A DNA stretch of 64,000 nt. Origin: Stentor coeruleus (taxonomy: Eukaryota; Ciliophora; Heterotrichea; Heterotrichida; Stentoridae). Shown piece after piece: positions 31,595 to 42,100 of the stretch. The position numbers and the translations under genes are program-made. Under the pieces are notes generated by a model, which did no database searches, was not told the DNA's origin, and was given only the letters and a program-made list of their open reading frames with translations. Each line of letters starts with the position of its first letter. Within the stretch, counting starts at the first letter, position 1. Location of the stretch: assembly GCA_001970955.1 (NCBI GenBank), contig MPUH01000158.1:28932-92931 (forward strand), written 5' to 3'.

Positions 31595-33709
31595 ATGAAA
31601 AGACGCATAATTATCAAATCTCCTCTTAAATCTCCTAGGTCTTCTAACTTAATATCATTATCTCCAACTGATATTTCTAATGATGTTTTCGACCCATTTG
31701 ATCCAATACACAAAGAGAAATCCTTAAGAACAGCACCTAGGAAAATTTCTAATATCGATGAAAGTGAGTTGGTTCAATTTGATAAATGGCTAAGTTCTGA
31801 AGAAGCTAAAAAGGATCAAAATCCTGATTTAAACCACCAAGAAAGAAAAAACCGTCCTGACAAAGTGATAAGTTGGCAGGATCAAGTTTTATTTAATTCT
31901 AATGTCCCAATATACAGAAAAATCAGTTTTACTCCTATCCCCACACAGTTTAAACCCCAGTATGAGAAAGAAGAAACTTTTTTGGCATGTACAGCTATTG
32001 AAGACCTTATGATTTTAAGACAAAAATATGTGTTTTATGATGATTATATACACCAACACCCACTTCTTAAAATAATAAGACCAGCACAAAACACAGAAAT
32101 TAACAGCAAACTTAAAGAAAATATCGAATTCACATTTACTAATGGAATTATTTCCTATAAAAATATCGACCTAAACATTATCTCAAAAAGAGAATTTTAC
32201 CAAGACATGATGATTCTTATGGAAAATACCTACAGCACAGTAAATAAATCTTTTTGCTACTTAAGACTAAAAATGTTATTAAAAAAGTTCAACATCCATT
32301 TACAGTGTAATTTAGATAGGGAATCTTTTCATCAAAAATCCCAGTCACGAAAAGATTTTTATAATATTATTAAAGTTGATAACCATATACATCTTTATAC
32401 ATGTATGAACCAGAAACATCTTCAGAAATTTATCAAGACAAAACTTTTAACTGAACCTAATACTATTGTCAGTTCAGAAGGTGAAAATAACCTTGGTTTG
32501 ATTGAAGTTATGAATCAATTAGGATATGATGCTTCAACTTTAACTGTTGATGTTGTAGATAGTTATAATACTCGTAATGAAAAATACTCTAACAAATATA
32601 ACCCTTTAAGCCATATTTCAATTCATGATATTTTCCTAAGTTCATCTAACTTCATCGAGGGTAGATTTTTTGCAGAGCTAGTAAAAGAAGTTATACAAAA
32701 CCTTGATAAAGAAAAATACGTCCTAGCCGAGTTACGTATTTCTATATATGGACAAGAAAAATCTGAATGGGCAAAAACTGCTTATTGGCTTCGAACTAAC
32801 AACATAAAATCCTCACGTGTTCGCTGGGTAATCCAAATCCCACGTCTCTATTCAGAATTCCATAAAAAATCTCTAATCCAAAACTTCAATGAAATGCTTA
32901 ACAATATTTTCACTCCATTAGTCGAAGCATCTTTACAACCAGAAAATTACCCAGAAATCACTAAATTTCTAAAAAAAGTTGTAGCTTTTGATCTTGTAAA
33001 TGATGAAGAAAAAAATGAAAAAATCAAATCTTATATGAACTACAAAATTATAAACCCAGAAGAATGGGATTGTGATGAAGAACCAACTTATTCATATTGG
33101 AGTTATTATATATATGCAAATCTTACTGCGATTAATCATCTTCGTCGAGCACGTGGGATGAATACTTTTACATTTCGTCCTCATTGTGGAGAAGCTGGGA
33201 GTAATGATCATTTGGGTGTTGGATATTTACTTGCTAATTCTATAAATAATGGGATTAAATTATCGAAAATCCCAGTTTTACAGTATTTGTTTTATATGAA
33301 TCAGATTGGGATTAGTATTTCTCCATTATCTAATAACAAGTTGTTTGTTAAGTTTTTACAGAACCCATTTGCCAAATTTTTTTCTAGAGGGTTGAATGTT
33401 TCATTATCAACTGATGATCCGCTTAGTATACATTTGACTAGGGAACCTTTAATGGAAGAATATAGTGTATCGGCACAAACTTTAGATTTAAATGGAGTGG
33501 ACTTGTGTGAAATTGCGAGGAATAGTGTTTTACAGAGCGGGTTTAGTGTTAAAAAGAAGAAAAGATGGCTTGGGGAATCTTTTTTGATGGGGATTAATGA
33601 ACCAGCAAGGTCAAATTTGTCTTCGATTAGGTTTACGTATAGGACTGAAACTTATGTTGAAGAATTTAGATATTTGAAGAGACATGCATATAATGAAGAT
33701 GATTTTTAA
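31595..33709 (+). CDS. AMPD: AMP deaminase
   Basis: A 704-residue enzyme that converts AMP to IMP and ammonia in purine nucleotide interconversion. The zinc-binding HxH lies in VDNHIHLYTCMNQKHL (about residue 260). The catalytic glutamate and nearby His are in RPHCGEAGSNDHL (about 527), and the metal/catalytic aspartates in SLSTDDPLSIH (about 604), followed by the family tail REPLMEEYSVSAQ and LARNSVLQSGF-like sequence. The usual THIHAAACMNQ reads NHIHLYTCMNQ here, a change around but not in the metal ligands. The N-terminal 90 residues are divergent and Ser/Pro-rich, as expected for the regulatory extension. Length fits the family (700-800). Confidence 0.96.
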   Translation: MKRRIIIKSPLKSPRSSNLISLSPTDISNDVFDPFDPIHKEKSLRTAPRKISNIDESELVQFDKWLSSEEAKKDQNPDLNHQERKNRPDKVISWQDQVLFNSNVPIYRKISFTPIPTQFKPQYEKEETFLACTAIEDLMILRQKYVFYDDYIHQHPLLKIIRPAQNTEINSKLKENIEFTFTNGIISYKNIDLNIISKREFYQDMMILMENTYSTVNKSFCYLRLKMLLKKFNIHLQCNLDRESFHQKSQSRKDFYNIIKVDNHIHLYTCMNQKHLQKFIKTKLLTEPNTIVSSEGENNLGLIEVMNQLGYDASTLTVDVVDSYNTRNEKYSNKYNPLSHISIHDIFLSSSNFIEGRFFAELVKEVIQNLDKEKYVLAELRISIYGQEKSEWAKTAYWLRTNNIKSSRVRWVIQIPRLYSEFHKKSLIQNFNEMLNNIFTPLVEASLQPENYPEITKFLKKVVAFDLVNDEEKNEKIKSYMNYKIINPEEWDCDEEPTYSYWSYYIYANLTAINHLRRARGMNTFTFRPHCGEAGSNDHLGVGYLLANSINNGIKLSKIPVLQYLFYMNQIGISISPLSNNKLFVKFLQNPFAKFFSRGLNVSLSTDDPLSIHLTREPLMEEYSVSAQTLDLNGVDLCEIARNSVLQSGFSVKKKKRWLGESFLMGINEPARSNLSSIRFTYRTETYVEEFRYLKRHAYNEDDF

Positions 33710-33873
33710 GTAATTTTCATAATATAGTAGTAGTAGATTTTTTGCTTTGAAAAGGATTAATGATAGGTTTATTTGAAGTTGAGTTTGGGTTTTAGTTTCG
33801 GGAGATAGCAATTTTTTGGGTGTTAGGGTGTTGGTGATATTGAAAACTGATTTTAGGATTCTTATATTAAAAA

Positions 33874-34473
33874 ATGTTTGAAAAACTCTTATCCCTAATC
33901 GGAGCCAAACGACACAGAGAAGATTCCCCAGTATCCCAGAAAAAAAGAAAAAGATGCAAATGTCCAATATGCACTGAAGTTATAGTAAAATGTGTTATCA
34001 CAAACTGCGGTCACACATTTTGTGAGTACTGCTTAGAGCAATCAATGATGTATTCATCATCCTGCCCACTTTGCCGTAAAAAAATCAGTGCTTCTTCTTA
34101 CATTCCTTGTAAGTCTATAGACAACTTCATCCGATCTCAGCTAACTGAAAAGCAAAAAGAGTCTTATTTCCTTCGTTTGGACCTAACAGCCAAATGGAAT
34201 GAAGATAAAAAACTCAAAGATTCAAAAGTTGGTATGAAAATCGATGCTCTGAATACAGATGGTATTTGGTGTCCTGCAGTAATCCAACTTAAAATTGACA
34301 ACGGAGAAAAGAATTCTTTGCTTTATGTGCATTTTGAAAATGGGGAATGCTCTTATGATGAAATTCTTTCGGAAACATCGAAGAAAATTGCCCCAGCTGG
34401 TTTTTTTACAGCAAGAAATATTACAAAGTATAGAATGGGTAGTATTGCTGCGATTGGCAATACGAATTATTAG
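33874..34473 (+). CDS. RING-finger protein with a Tudor/chromo-barrel-like C-terminus
   Basis: A 199-residue probable E3 ubiquitin ligase. Residues about 26-70 form a C3HC4 RING: CPIC, then C..H.FC..C and CPLCRKK. The second half (about 115-175) has the strand pattern of a Tudor-knot or chromo-barrel domain: VGMKIDALNTDGIWCPAVI, then LYVHFENGECSYDEIL and a closing KIAPAG. Such domains bind methylated lysine or other peptides, so the protein could link ubiquitination to chromatin; this is inferred from pattern only. A basic patch (KKRKRCK) precedes the RING and could serve as a nuclear signal. It begins 164 bases after the AMP deaminase stop, on the same strand. Confidence 0.85.
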   Translation: MFEKLLSLIGAKRHREDSPVSQKKRKRCKCPICTEVIVKCVITNCGHTFCEYCLEQSMMYSSSCPLCRKKISASSYIPCKSIDNFIRSQLTEKQKESYFLRLDLTAKWNEDKKLKDSKVGMKIDALNTDGIWCPAVIQLKIDNGEKNSLLYVHFENGECSYDEILSETSKKIAPAGFFTARNITKYRMGSIAAIGNTNY

Positions 34474-35448
34474 TGAAATATTATTTAGATTATAAATATA
34501 GTTGAGAGATTTTTTTTTTGTGGAAATTTACTTGTAGATGAAATTTTTTGATCAAGGAGGAGGTAGAAGAAGAGTTTTGAGAATTAGAGATGGATTTAAA
34601 AATTAGAAGGAAAGTTTGAAGATGAAGATTATTTTTTTGATTGGATTTGGTGCTAGAATTATGAGGAAGGTTGATGAGGGATTTTTTGATTGATTGAATT
34701 GTATGGGAAAATTAGAATGATGAATAAGGAAATAGCGAAATTAAAGGTTTTTAGGTTGGATTTTGCAGGTTTTTGAATAATATCAGAATTAAAATCAGGT
34801 ATTATTATTTTATATGGTAATTTATTTTTTGATTAGAAAGCTTGTTGTTATTTTATTAGTTTATCATAGTTATCCCTTAAGCTTTAAAATATAATTTTAA
34901 AACAAGGTTACTAATAAAGTCAAAATATCAATTATTAAATATAGTATTTAATTGAAAGCTATATAAAGTAGAATATACATTTTTTTAAATCTATCATTAT
35001 CTCGAAAGCATTAAACAAAATTAATATCATCAATATAAAAGTTTTCCACATAAACTATTTTTCTAAACTTCAGACAGAAAAAAAAGAATTCAAAAATTTA
35101 GCAGGCCTCACAACAAAAGCAAATATTACAATGAAGTAGATAAAAACATCAGACAAAATCATTATTTTTCAGGTCTTTGATTACAAATAAAATATTTCAA
35201 TCCATAAATTTACTTAAAAATTACAACAAACTTGCTTTAGCATTGATTTTTATAAGTTAAACCTCAACAAAATTTATTTTTCAAATCAAAAAACATGTAA
35301 AATAACACAAATTTTATACAAAGTCATTCTGATAATAATCATCTGGGTAGTTTTTTTTCTAAACAAAGTCTCATCTTTATACTAAAATAAAATTCAAAAT
35401 CAAAATGGTCAAAATCTCATCTATCTTGATAATGCTAATAATTAATTA
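34474..35448. other. Intergenic region, G-rich then C-rich on the plus strand
   Basis: No gene seen. 34500-34780 is almost free of C on the plus strand (none in 34561-34620); from about 34880 the bias reverses up to the CK1 gene. Both neighbours are on the plus strand, so the G-rich block is a 3' flank. Confidence 0.5.
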
Positions 35449-36855
35449 ATGGAGCCTAAACATATAATAATCGACAATAAATACAAGATAAGCAAAAAGC
35501 TAGGCCGAGGTTCGTTTGCTGATGTTTACAAAGCTTTTGATATAGTGAAAAAAGAACATGTCGCTATTAAGTTTGAAACTATCAGCAATCACCAGCAGTT
35601 TCTAAATGAAATCCAAGCCTTATCATCATTATCATTAATAGAAGGTGTGCCATCAATCATATCATCAGGTCAATATAACAACAAGCAATATATTGCCCTT
35701 GAACTACTTGATAAGTCTCTTGATGATAAGCTCAAGAAGTATAACAAAGCATTTTCATTGAATTGTGTAACGCTTATAGGCTTGCAGATTATCAAAAGGC
35801 TTCAAAACATTCATGATATGAATTATTTGCACAGGGATATCAAGCCATCAAATATAATGATTGGCCGTAAAAAGAAAGCCAAAAACTCCATTTTATACCT
35901 AATAGACTTTGGGTTAAGTAAAAAGTATAGAGATCCATTTACCAAGCAACATTCACTATACGGGGAAAATCGTCAAATCATCGGAAACTTAAAATTTTCT
36001 TCACTAAACACACACTTAGGCATAGAACAAAGCAGAAGAGATGATATCGAAGCCTGCTTTAATGTATTGATAAATTGCTTAAAAGGCTCTCTTCCCTGGG
36101 ATTGCTCAAATCAAGAATTCAGCAATTTCCTAGTTCTTGGAATAATGAAAAAAGTCACAATCGAACAGTTATGTAAAGATTGTCCAAATGAGTTCATAGA
36201 AATCTTTAAATACATAAGAGCTTTGCATTTCCAAGACAATCCAGATTATGAGTATATAATAGAATTACTACACAAAATAAGAATCAACAACAAGCTAACT
36301 TTAATTTTTGATTGGATTCCTAAAGAAAAACGTAGAGTTAGCAATGATCACTTAGCTGTTTCTTCAATGATTCATTTACAAAATAATGTTCGTAGGTCTT
36401 CAGCACAAATAACTATGAACTCTATAAAAAAACTTACAAAAAGCCCAAAACATAATAATGAGAAATCTAGTCATAAAGATTCAGACTCAAGTTATTATGC
36501 TAGTGTAAGTTCAAATACTAATAGTGCTTCACAATTAAGTTCAAGTAATGGTGAAAAAGATTTACTAGCTTCAGAAGAAGAAGAAGAAGAAGAAAAAAAA
36601 AATAAGCATTTAGTTGATAAACATAAAAAAAAAAGTAGTGGGGTTAGCGATACAAATTCTGACTTGGAAGAAATCAAATCAAGCAATGGAGTGACTGAGA
36701 AAAAGATGCAAATTTATATTGAAGCATTTACAAAAAGCATTGAAACTAAGATCATTTGCAGAAAAGATACGTTAAAAGATAGCTCGTATCCTGAAATCCA
36801 CAACCGGAGTTTATTTTCTCATTTTGATCAGCAAATAGAAGATAATTTTAGTTAA
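35449..36855 (+). CDS. Casein kinase 1 family protein kinase
   Basis: A 468-residue CK1. The kinase spans residues about 8-295, with LGRGSFADVYKA, AIKFE at about 38, HRDIKPSNIMIG, and DFGLSKKYRD. The CK1-specific activation segment is present as GNLKFSSLNTHLGIEQSRRDD, in place of the APE motif of other kinases. The EACFNVLINCLKGSLPWD helix is typical of the family. The tail from about 310 is Ser/Asn-rich with an acidic run coded by a GAA repeat (36574-36596). CK1 enzymes phosphorylate acidic or primed sites in many pathways. The stop is 36 bases before the next gene on the same strand. Confidence 0.95.
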   Translation: MEPKHIIIDNKYKISKKLGRGSFADVYKAFDIVKKEHVAIKFETISNHQQFLNEIQALSSLSLIEGVPSIISSGQYNNKQYIALELLDKSLDDKLKKYNKAFSLNCVTLIGLQIIKRLQNIHDMNYLHRDIKPSNIMIGRKKKAKNSILYLIDFGLSKKYRDPFTKQHSLYGENRQIIGNLKFSSLNTHLGIEQSRRDDIEACFNVLINCLKGSLPWDCSNQEFSNFLVLGIMKKVTIEQLCKDCPNEFIEIFKYIRALHFQDNPDYEYIIELLHKIRINNKLTLIFDWIPKEKRRVSNDHLAVSSMIHLQNNVRRSSAQITMNSIKKLTKSPKHNNEKSSHKDSDSSYYASVSSNTNSASQLSSSNGEKDLLASEEEEEEEKKNKHLVDKHKKKSSGVSDTNSDLEEIKSSNGVTEKKMQIYIEAFTKSIETKIICRKDTLKDSSYPEIHNRSLFSHFDQQIEDNFS

Positions 36856-36891
36856 TATAAATACAAATAAAGGGGGACTTACAATTTTACT

Positions 36892-38730
36892 ATGGACCCC
36901 GAACTAATCCAAATTCTTAGGACTATATTAGAAAAGTATAAAAAGTTCAAAGATACTGAAAGATATTATCTTATATATTTGAATACACCAACAAAAAATG
37001 ATTTACAATTACCTGAGTATAAGATAAGCCAAATCCCACAAGTGAATTATGAAATTGAAATACCTGAAAGTGTGGTTAAGCCTTTTACAACAAATTTTGT
37101 TAGAACACCTATTAACATTGCTGCAAAAGAAAAAGAGAATTTGGATTTTTTACCTTATGATGAGATAAATAATAAAGTTTATTACTCGCCTGATTTGGAG
37201 GTTTTTAAAACTACACCTTTTAATCAACATGTGCATAGGTCGGAGTTTGTATTGAATACTCAATTTTATGAGTATATGATTCTAAGTCTTATCAAATCAT
37301 ACCCATTAACTCAAGATTGGATTCATGTATCTAATACAATTGCTGATGATTTAAACAAATCACGAAGGCTTATGATGTCTATATTTACATCTGTAATAAA
37401 CAAATACTTTAATAATACAGAAAATGAGTTGAAAAAACAAGAATTTAAAGATAATTTCTGTCAAATGTGCATGAGATATGCTTGTGCAACACATTTTTAC
37501 GATGATAAAGTTGAATATGATTCAGATAATCAAGATATTGAAGAAAATAATATAAGAGAACAATATAAAGATGATACTATTTTGACTATTGATCCTGATA
37601 ATTGGAAGACAATATGGTGGAGTAATCAAAAAAATGTCCTTAAAACAGGAAGGTGGTTTAATGGATATAAATGTTTTGATCCAATATTATGTTTTAAGAC
37701 TACTATTAATATTAATAAACCTATAAAACCAATACAGAAACAAATAATCAAAAAGTTGCTAAAAATGGGGTTGAGTAACCCTTGCGCAATATCTTTGTTT
37801 ATTGAGTTAGAATGCAAATCCACAGCTCCATATATACAAAAATACACTGAAAAATACGTCCCACCTACCCCCCCAATACCTTTACCAAAAAAAGTGTTTT
37901 ATACAAGTATTTTTGATTATAAAAACTATATAATTAATGTTATTGAAACTCATTGTAAATGCAAAGGAGAATGCACAATTAAAGGCAAATGCCCTTGTCT
38001 AATAGGAGAAACAGTAAATGGTAAAGTTGTAGCAAGACGTTGTTGTGAAAAATACTGTATTTGTTCAACAGATTGTAAACAACGTTTTCTTGGATGCAGC
38101 TGCAAATATGGTAGATGTGATAGTAGAACCTGTGTCTGTAAAGCTAATCTACGAGAATGTGACCCAGAGCTCTGTATTTTCTGCCACAGTGCTTTTACAT
38201 TAGCAAAAAAGCCAATCAAAGCTATAACAACAAAGAAAAAAGAAAGATTTCTTTGTAGAAACATGAAAAATCAACTTAGATTCATAAAGAAAACAGCAAT
38301 CAGCGAATCTGGGATTAGAAATGCTGGAATGGGTCTTTATGTCTTAGAAAACTGTGATAAAGGAGATTATATAACTGAATATACTGGAGAACTTATAAGA
38401 GAAGCTGAAAGCGAAAGAAGAGCAGCAACATATGATTATAAACATCATTCTTATATTTTCAGTCTTAGTCCTGATATAAGATGGTCAATTGATTCTACTA
38501 ATTTTGGTAGTAAAATGAGATATGTTAATCATAGAAGTCATCAAGAACAAAATACTTATGCACAAGTGTGGAGTATTGAAGGACAGCTTAAAATATTGTT
38601 GTTTGCGCAAGAGAAGATTAGTTCGGGACAGGAGTTGTTTTTTGATTATGGATATGATAGTAAAGAAATCAAGTATGAATGGCTACAGGAATATGAAAGG
38701 AGGTTTAAGAATAAAAAACCGAAAATTTAG
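36892..38730 (+). CDS. E(z)/EZH-type histone H3K27 methyltransferase (CXC + SET)
   Basis: A 612-residue Polycomb-type methyltransferase. Residues about 350-435 are the Cys-rich CXC domain (CKCKGECTIKGKCPC, CCEKYC, CSC.YGRC, CVCKA, CDPELC). The SET domain follows to about 600, with GIRNAGMGLYVLENCDKGDYI, EYTGELI, and the FFDYGYDS end. Family members trimethylate H3K27; in ciliates the Ezl1 enzyme does this during small-RNA-guided heterochromatin and DNA elimination. The usual NHSxNPNCYAKV reads NHRSHQEQNTYAQV here, with two extra residues, though the key Asn-His remain. SANT-type regions are not obvious in the N-terminal half. The last basic residues are KNKKPKI. Confidence 0.93.
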   Translation: MDPELIQILRTILEKYKKFKDTERYYLIYLNTPTKNDLQLPEYKISQIPQVNYEIEIPESVVKPFTTNFVRTPINIAAKEKENLDFLPYDEINNKVYYSPDLEVFKTTPFNQHVHRSEFVLNTQFYEYMILSLIKSYPLTQDWIHVSNTIADDLNKSRRLMMSIFTSVINKYFNNTENELKKQEFKDNFCQMCMRYACATHFYDDKVEYDSDNQDIEENNIREQYKDDTILTIDPDNWKTIWWSNQKNVLKTGRWFNGYKCFDPILCFKTTININKPIKPIQKQIIKKLLKMGLSNPCAISLFIELECKSTAPYIQKYTEKYVPPTPPIPLPKKVFYTSIFDYKNYIINVIETHCKCKGECTIKGKCPCLIGETVNGKVVARRCCEKYCICSTDCKQRFLGCSCKYGRCDSRTCVCKANLRECDPELCIFCHSAFTLAKKPIKAITTKKKERFLCRNMKNQLRFIKKTAISESGIRNAGMGLYVLENCDKGDYITEYTGELIREAESERRAATYDYKHHSYIFSLSPDIRWSIDSTNFGSKMRYVNHRSHQEQNTYAQVWSIEGQLKILLFAQEKISSGQELFFDYGYDSKEIKYEWLQEYERRFKNKKPKI

Positions 38731-39166
38731 TAAGAGATTATTTTATTGGTTTAGATTTAGTTTAAGGTTTTATGGTTTGAATTTTTTTAGGTTTTATAAG
38801 GTTTGTCTGGGTAGCATTTTATAATAAATTTTATAATCATATCCTCTATAACCACCTTACTCTTCAATATTATAATTAATTAATCAGCCATATATAACTA
38901 ATCCTTAAAAATGCCCAACCTTCATACAATTTTTTTCTAAAAGCAATGCATTTAGTAAACCTCCTTTTCCATTAAATTCTTCCAGAATATTTTCACAGTT
39001 TTTTCATTTTTTCACATACAATCCATTACATCTTGTAAAAAAATAACAACATCACATATAAAAAATTTCAACCCAATCCATTTTCCAAACATTAACTCCA
39101 AAACCTTCCGATCTACTTATCTACTGCCGCAATCCACATCTAATACCCTTATTTAATTTATGTATT
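38731..39166. other. Convergent intergenic region
   Basis: No gene seen. First about 90 bases are G/T-rich and the rest C-rich on the plus strand, so each gene has a sense-strand G-rich 3' flank. Confidence 0.45.
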
Positions 39167-42100
39167 CTAAATAACTAACCTAATCGTCAGCTTAAACCCT
39201 TGAAATGCAGACAAATACCCAAGTCCAGACGGCCGACTCAAATTAGGTTTCTCAGGAATGCAAAACCATTTGATTTTCATATTATTTTTCAAAAAACCCA
39301 AAAACTCCCAAACTTTTTCTCTTTTTTCTTCTTCAAACATCAAAGCAGCTTCTAAATACCAAGCATAAAGCCATATATGTTCATCACCTTTAAACTCTTC
39401 AGTTGTAGAGTATTCCAAGTCATCAAGACTTAAAGTTTTTATAGCGAATTCTGAATCATTGACTAATAGTTTTTTAGTATTTTTTAAACATTTTCTAGCT
39501 AGGTCAGCATTAAAAAGATCAGGTGCTATAACCATTGCTATATAAACATTAGGTCTACATTGATACTCTTCTTGTTCTTTTAGGCTTCCTATTGTATCTT
39601 TGTAGATTCCACGAGTTTTAGCTAATTCTGGTCTCATGTATATAGAATTTCTACTAGTTGGAATCCAATAAAGGTCTTCGAATGAGTTTTTTATAAGGTT
39701 TTGCCATTCTTTTAAGGTCAGAGTTCCTGTTGGAAGATAAATTGCTTGAGGAAAGTCATCAAGTTCTGAGAAGAAATCGAGGATTGTGAATAAATAAGCA
39801 GTGATTTCTATTGGAGCACCTTGACGAGATTCACTACTCATCCATGTTTGGTTTGGAGGTATAAGGATAAGACCTGATTCAATATCAAGTATATTTTTAG
39901 CAATATGATCAAAAATGTCATAAACAATATCTCTAAAAGATACAAGTCCTATCTGAATATTCAAAACAGTCGCTTTTGGGTACACCCCCTCTAAGTACAC
40001 CCTAACCGCATTCAAAAACCCAATACAATTCGCATAATTAACCTTTTTATTCTTAGTAATCTTCATACTAAAAGCAAACCCAACCAAAACTTCCTCACAT
40101 TTCCCAAATAAATTCATAGAAATCAGCAAATCAACTGACCAAAAATTCTCAAAACACAAATCCTCCTTACCCAAATTCCTTTCTAATCTACACAAATGAG
40201 CTAAGTCATATGAAGAAAACATTTGCGTCGCATAATAAACCAAAGTGTTGCTAAAAATTTCACATTTCATCAAATGTTTTACCGTATAATTTTTTAAAGC
40301 TTTAAACAACTTACAGAAAAACTTCACTGAAAACTCGGCAATCTGAGGTCGACTAAGTTCTTTAATCAAATTTAAAGTATCATTAACATAAAAATAAAAA
40401 ACTTTAGAATCAATATCTTTAATCCTTGATACTTGAAAATCAATATACCAATTCCCTTGTAATAAATTTATATAAATAGGATGATTCATTTGTAAATTAT
40501 TATAATCTTCAACATATGTAACTAAACCTGCAATTCCAGCATATTTTGTGTTATCAAGTCCTGGGAATTTATACAAATTTCTTTTACCAAAATTTTTTTC
40601 CTCTTCAGCAGTCCTCCAAACTACAAGATTTATATCAATAAGACCAAGTCCTTCAAAAAAATGTTGACAAGTTGTAAAGCTATCAAGAACTTCAAGTTTC
40701 CTTAATACTTGAATAACTTGGTTTTGTTTTTGTGGGAGGATTTTTAATAAAAGGATGAATCCAGGTATAGCATTATATAGATTTATAGTATCAGTATCTT
40801 GAGATTTTTGTATACTAAAAAAAGTTTGAGCATTTTGGCTACGGACTTGTATAGGAATACCATGGATTTCTTTATTATTATCAATAAATGATGAAGTGTA
40901 TGCAATTGTCCCAGCTAAAGGATGACTGTCTATAGTCCCATCAAACTTTAAACTAAAACTTACCCCTGATTCTTTACTATAAGAAATACGTGTTAAAAGA
41001 GTATAACAATGTTGTGTGTTTGGGTTCTTTAAAGTTACTTTAAGAATATTGTTATCATAACAATAATTTGATAAGTCTGTATATTGTTCTCTATGTAAAA
41101 CACGACGCATTATGTTTACAGCTCTACGAAATTCCCTTAAATCATTAGAATCAGCGCTTAAACTTGGTATATTTTCTTCAACACGTAAAAGATTATTCCA
41201 ATACCCATCCCAAGTTTGATAATGTCTATATCGTTTATCGCATAACCATTCATTGTTGTTTAATATAAACTTAAAACCATATTCCATACCCCTCAGTACC
41301 TTTGGGAACAAAAGATTTACTATAAACCTGTCTCCACTTTTTAGTAACCTAACTGATCTTTTCCATCCATCCCAATCACCTCTAATTTCAACATTTTCAT
41401 AATTCCCATAATATTCAACACATACTCTTATAGCATTATCCCTAACTTCTAATACAGGTACATGATTTATATTCATAAGTTCTTCATTATATGTTTTATA
41501 TAATCTTTTTTCTTCAACAACACTTAATTGATTTGGGATAACTTCTTCATATCCTCTTGTTGATGCTGTCGGACCTCTAAACATAGCTGTTAAAATCATA
41601 TTGCTTAAATAATCTTCAGTTGTTCTACATTGGGTTAATGTTGGGTTATCATGTGTAAAATCATATAAAATTTCAGGGATTTTCCTAATGATTCCAGTGT
41701 TTTTTTGAGCGGAGTTATATAGGAAATCAGAAAAACTATTTGGGGATTTGTGGTTTAGGGATTCTCTGATTAGAAAGTTGATGCCGATTTCTTGAACATA
41801 TTCAGTATCGAGTTGTGCGCTACCGGTAAACAGTTCGGCTATTACAAGAAGGTTTGGGTTGACTTCACGGGATTTCTCTATAAAGTATTTTGTCGCTTCA
41901 AGTGAAGTCCCATGACAGTTGTCAAGACGAAAACCTTTAAAAATTTTCGCCATTCCCACAACGTATTTTTCTATAGTGTCCCATAATTCAACACATTCTT
42001 CTCTGTTTTTTTTATACCTAAGCTTTACACAATCTCTCCAACATATAACATTTCTTTTTAAATATTCCCATTTTTCACTTATGTCTCTTTTAACGTTTTT

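Noticed and set aside
36574-36596. GAA repeat as a CRISPR or mobile signal
   Set aside because: It is a short microsatellite coding for an acidic run in the CK1 tail; no spacers or flanking mobile sequence.
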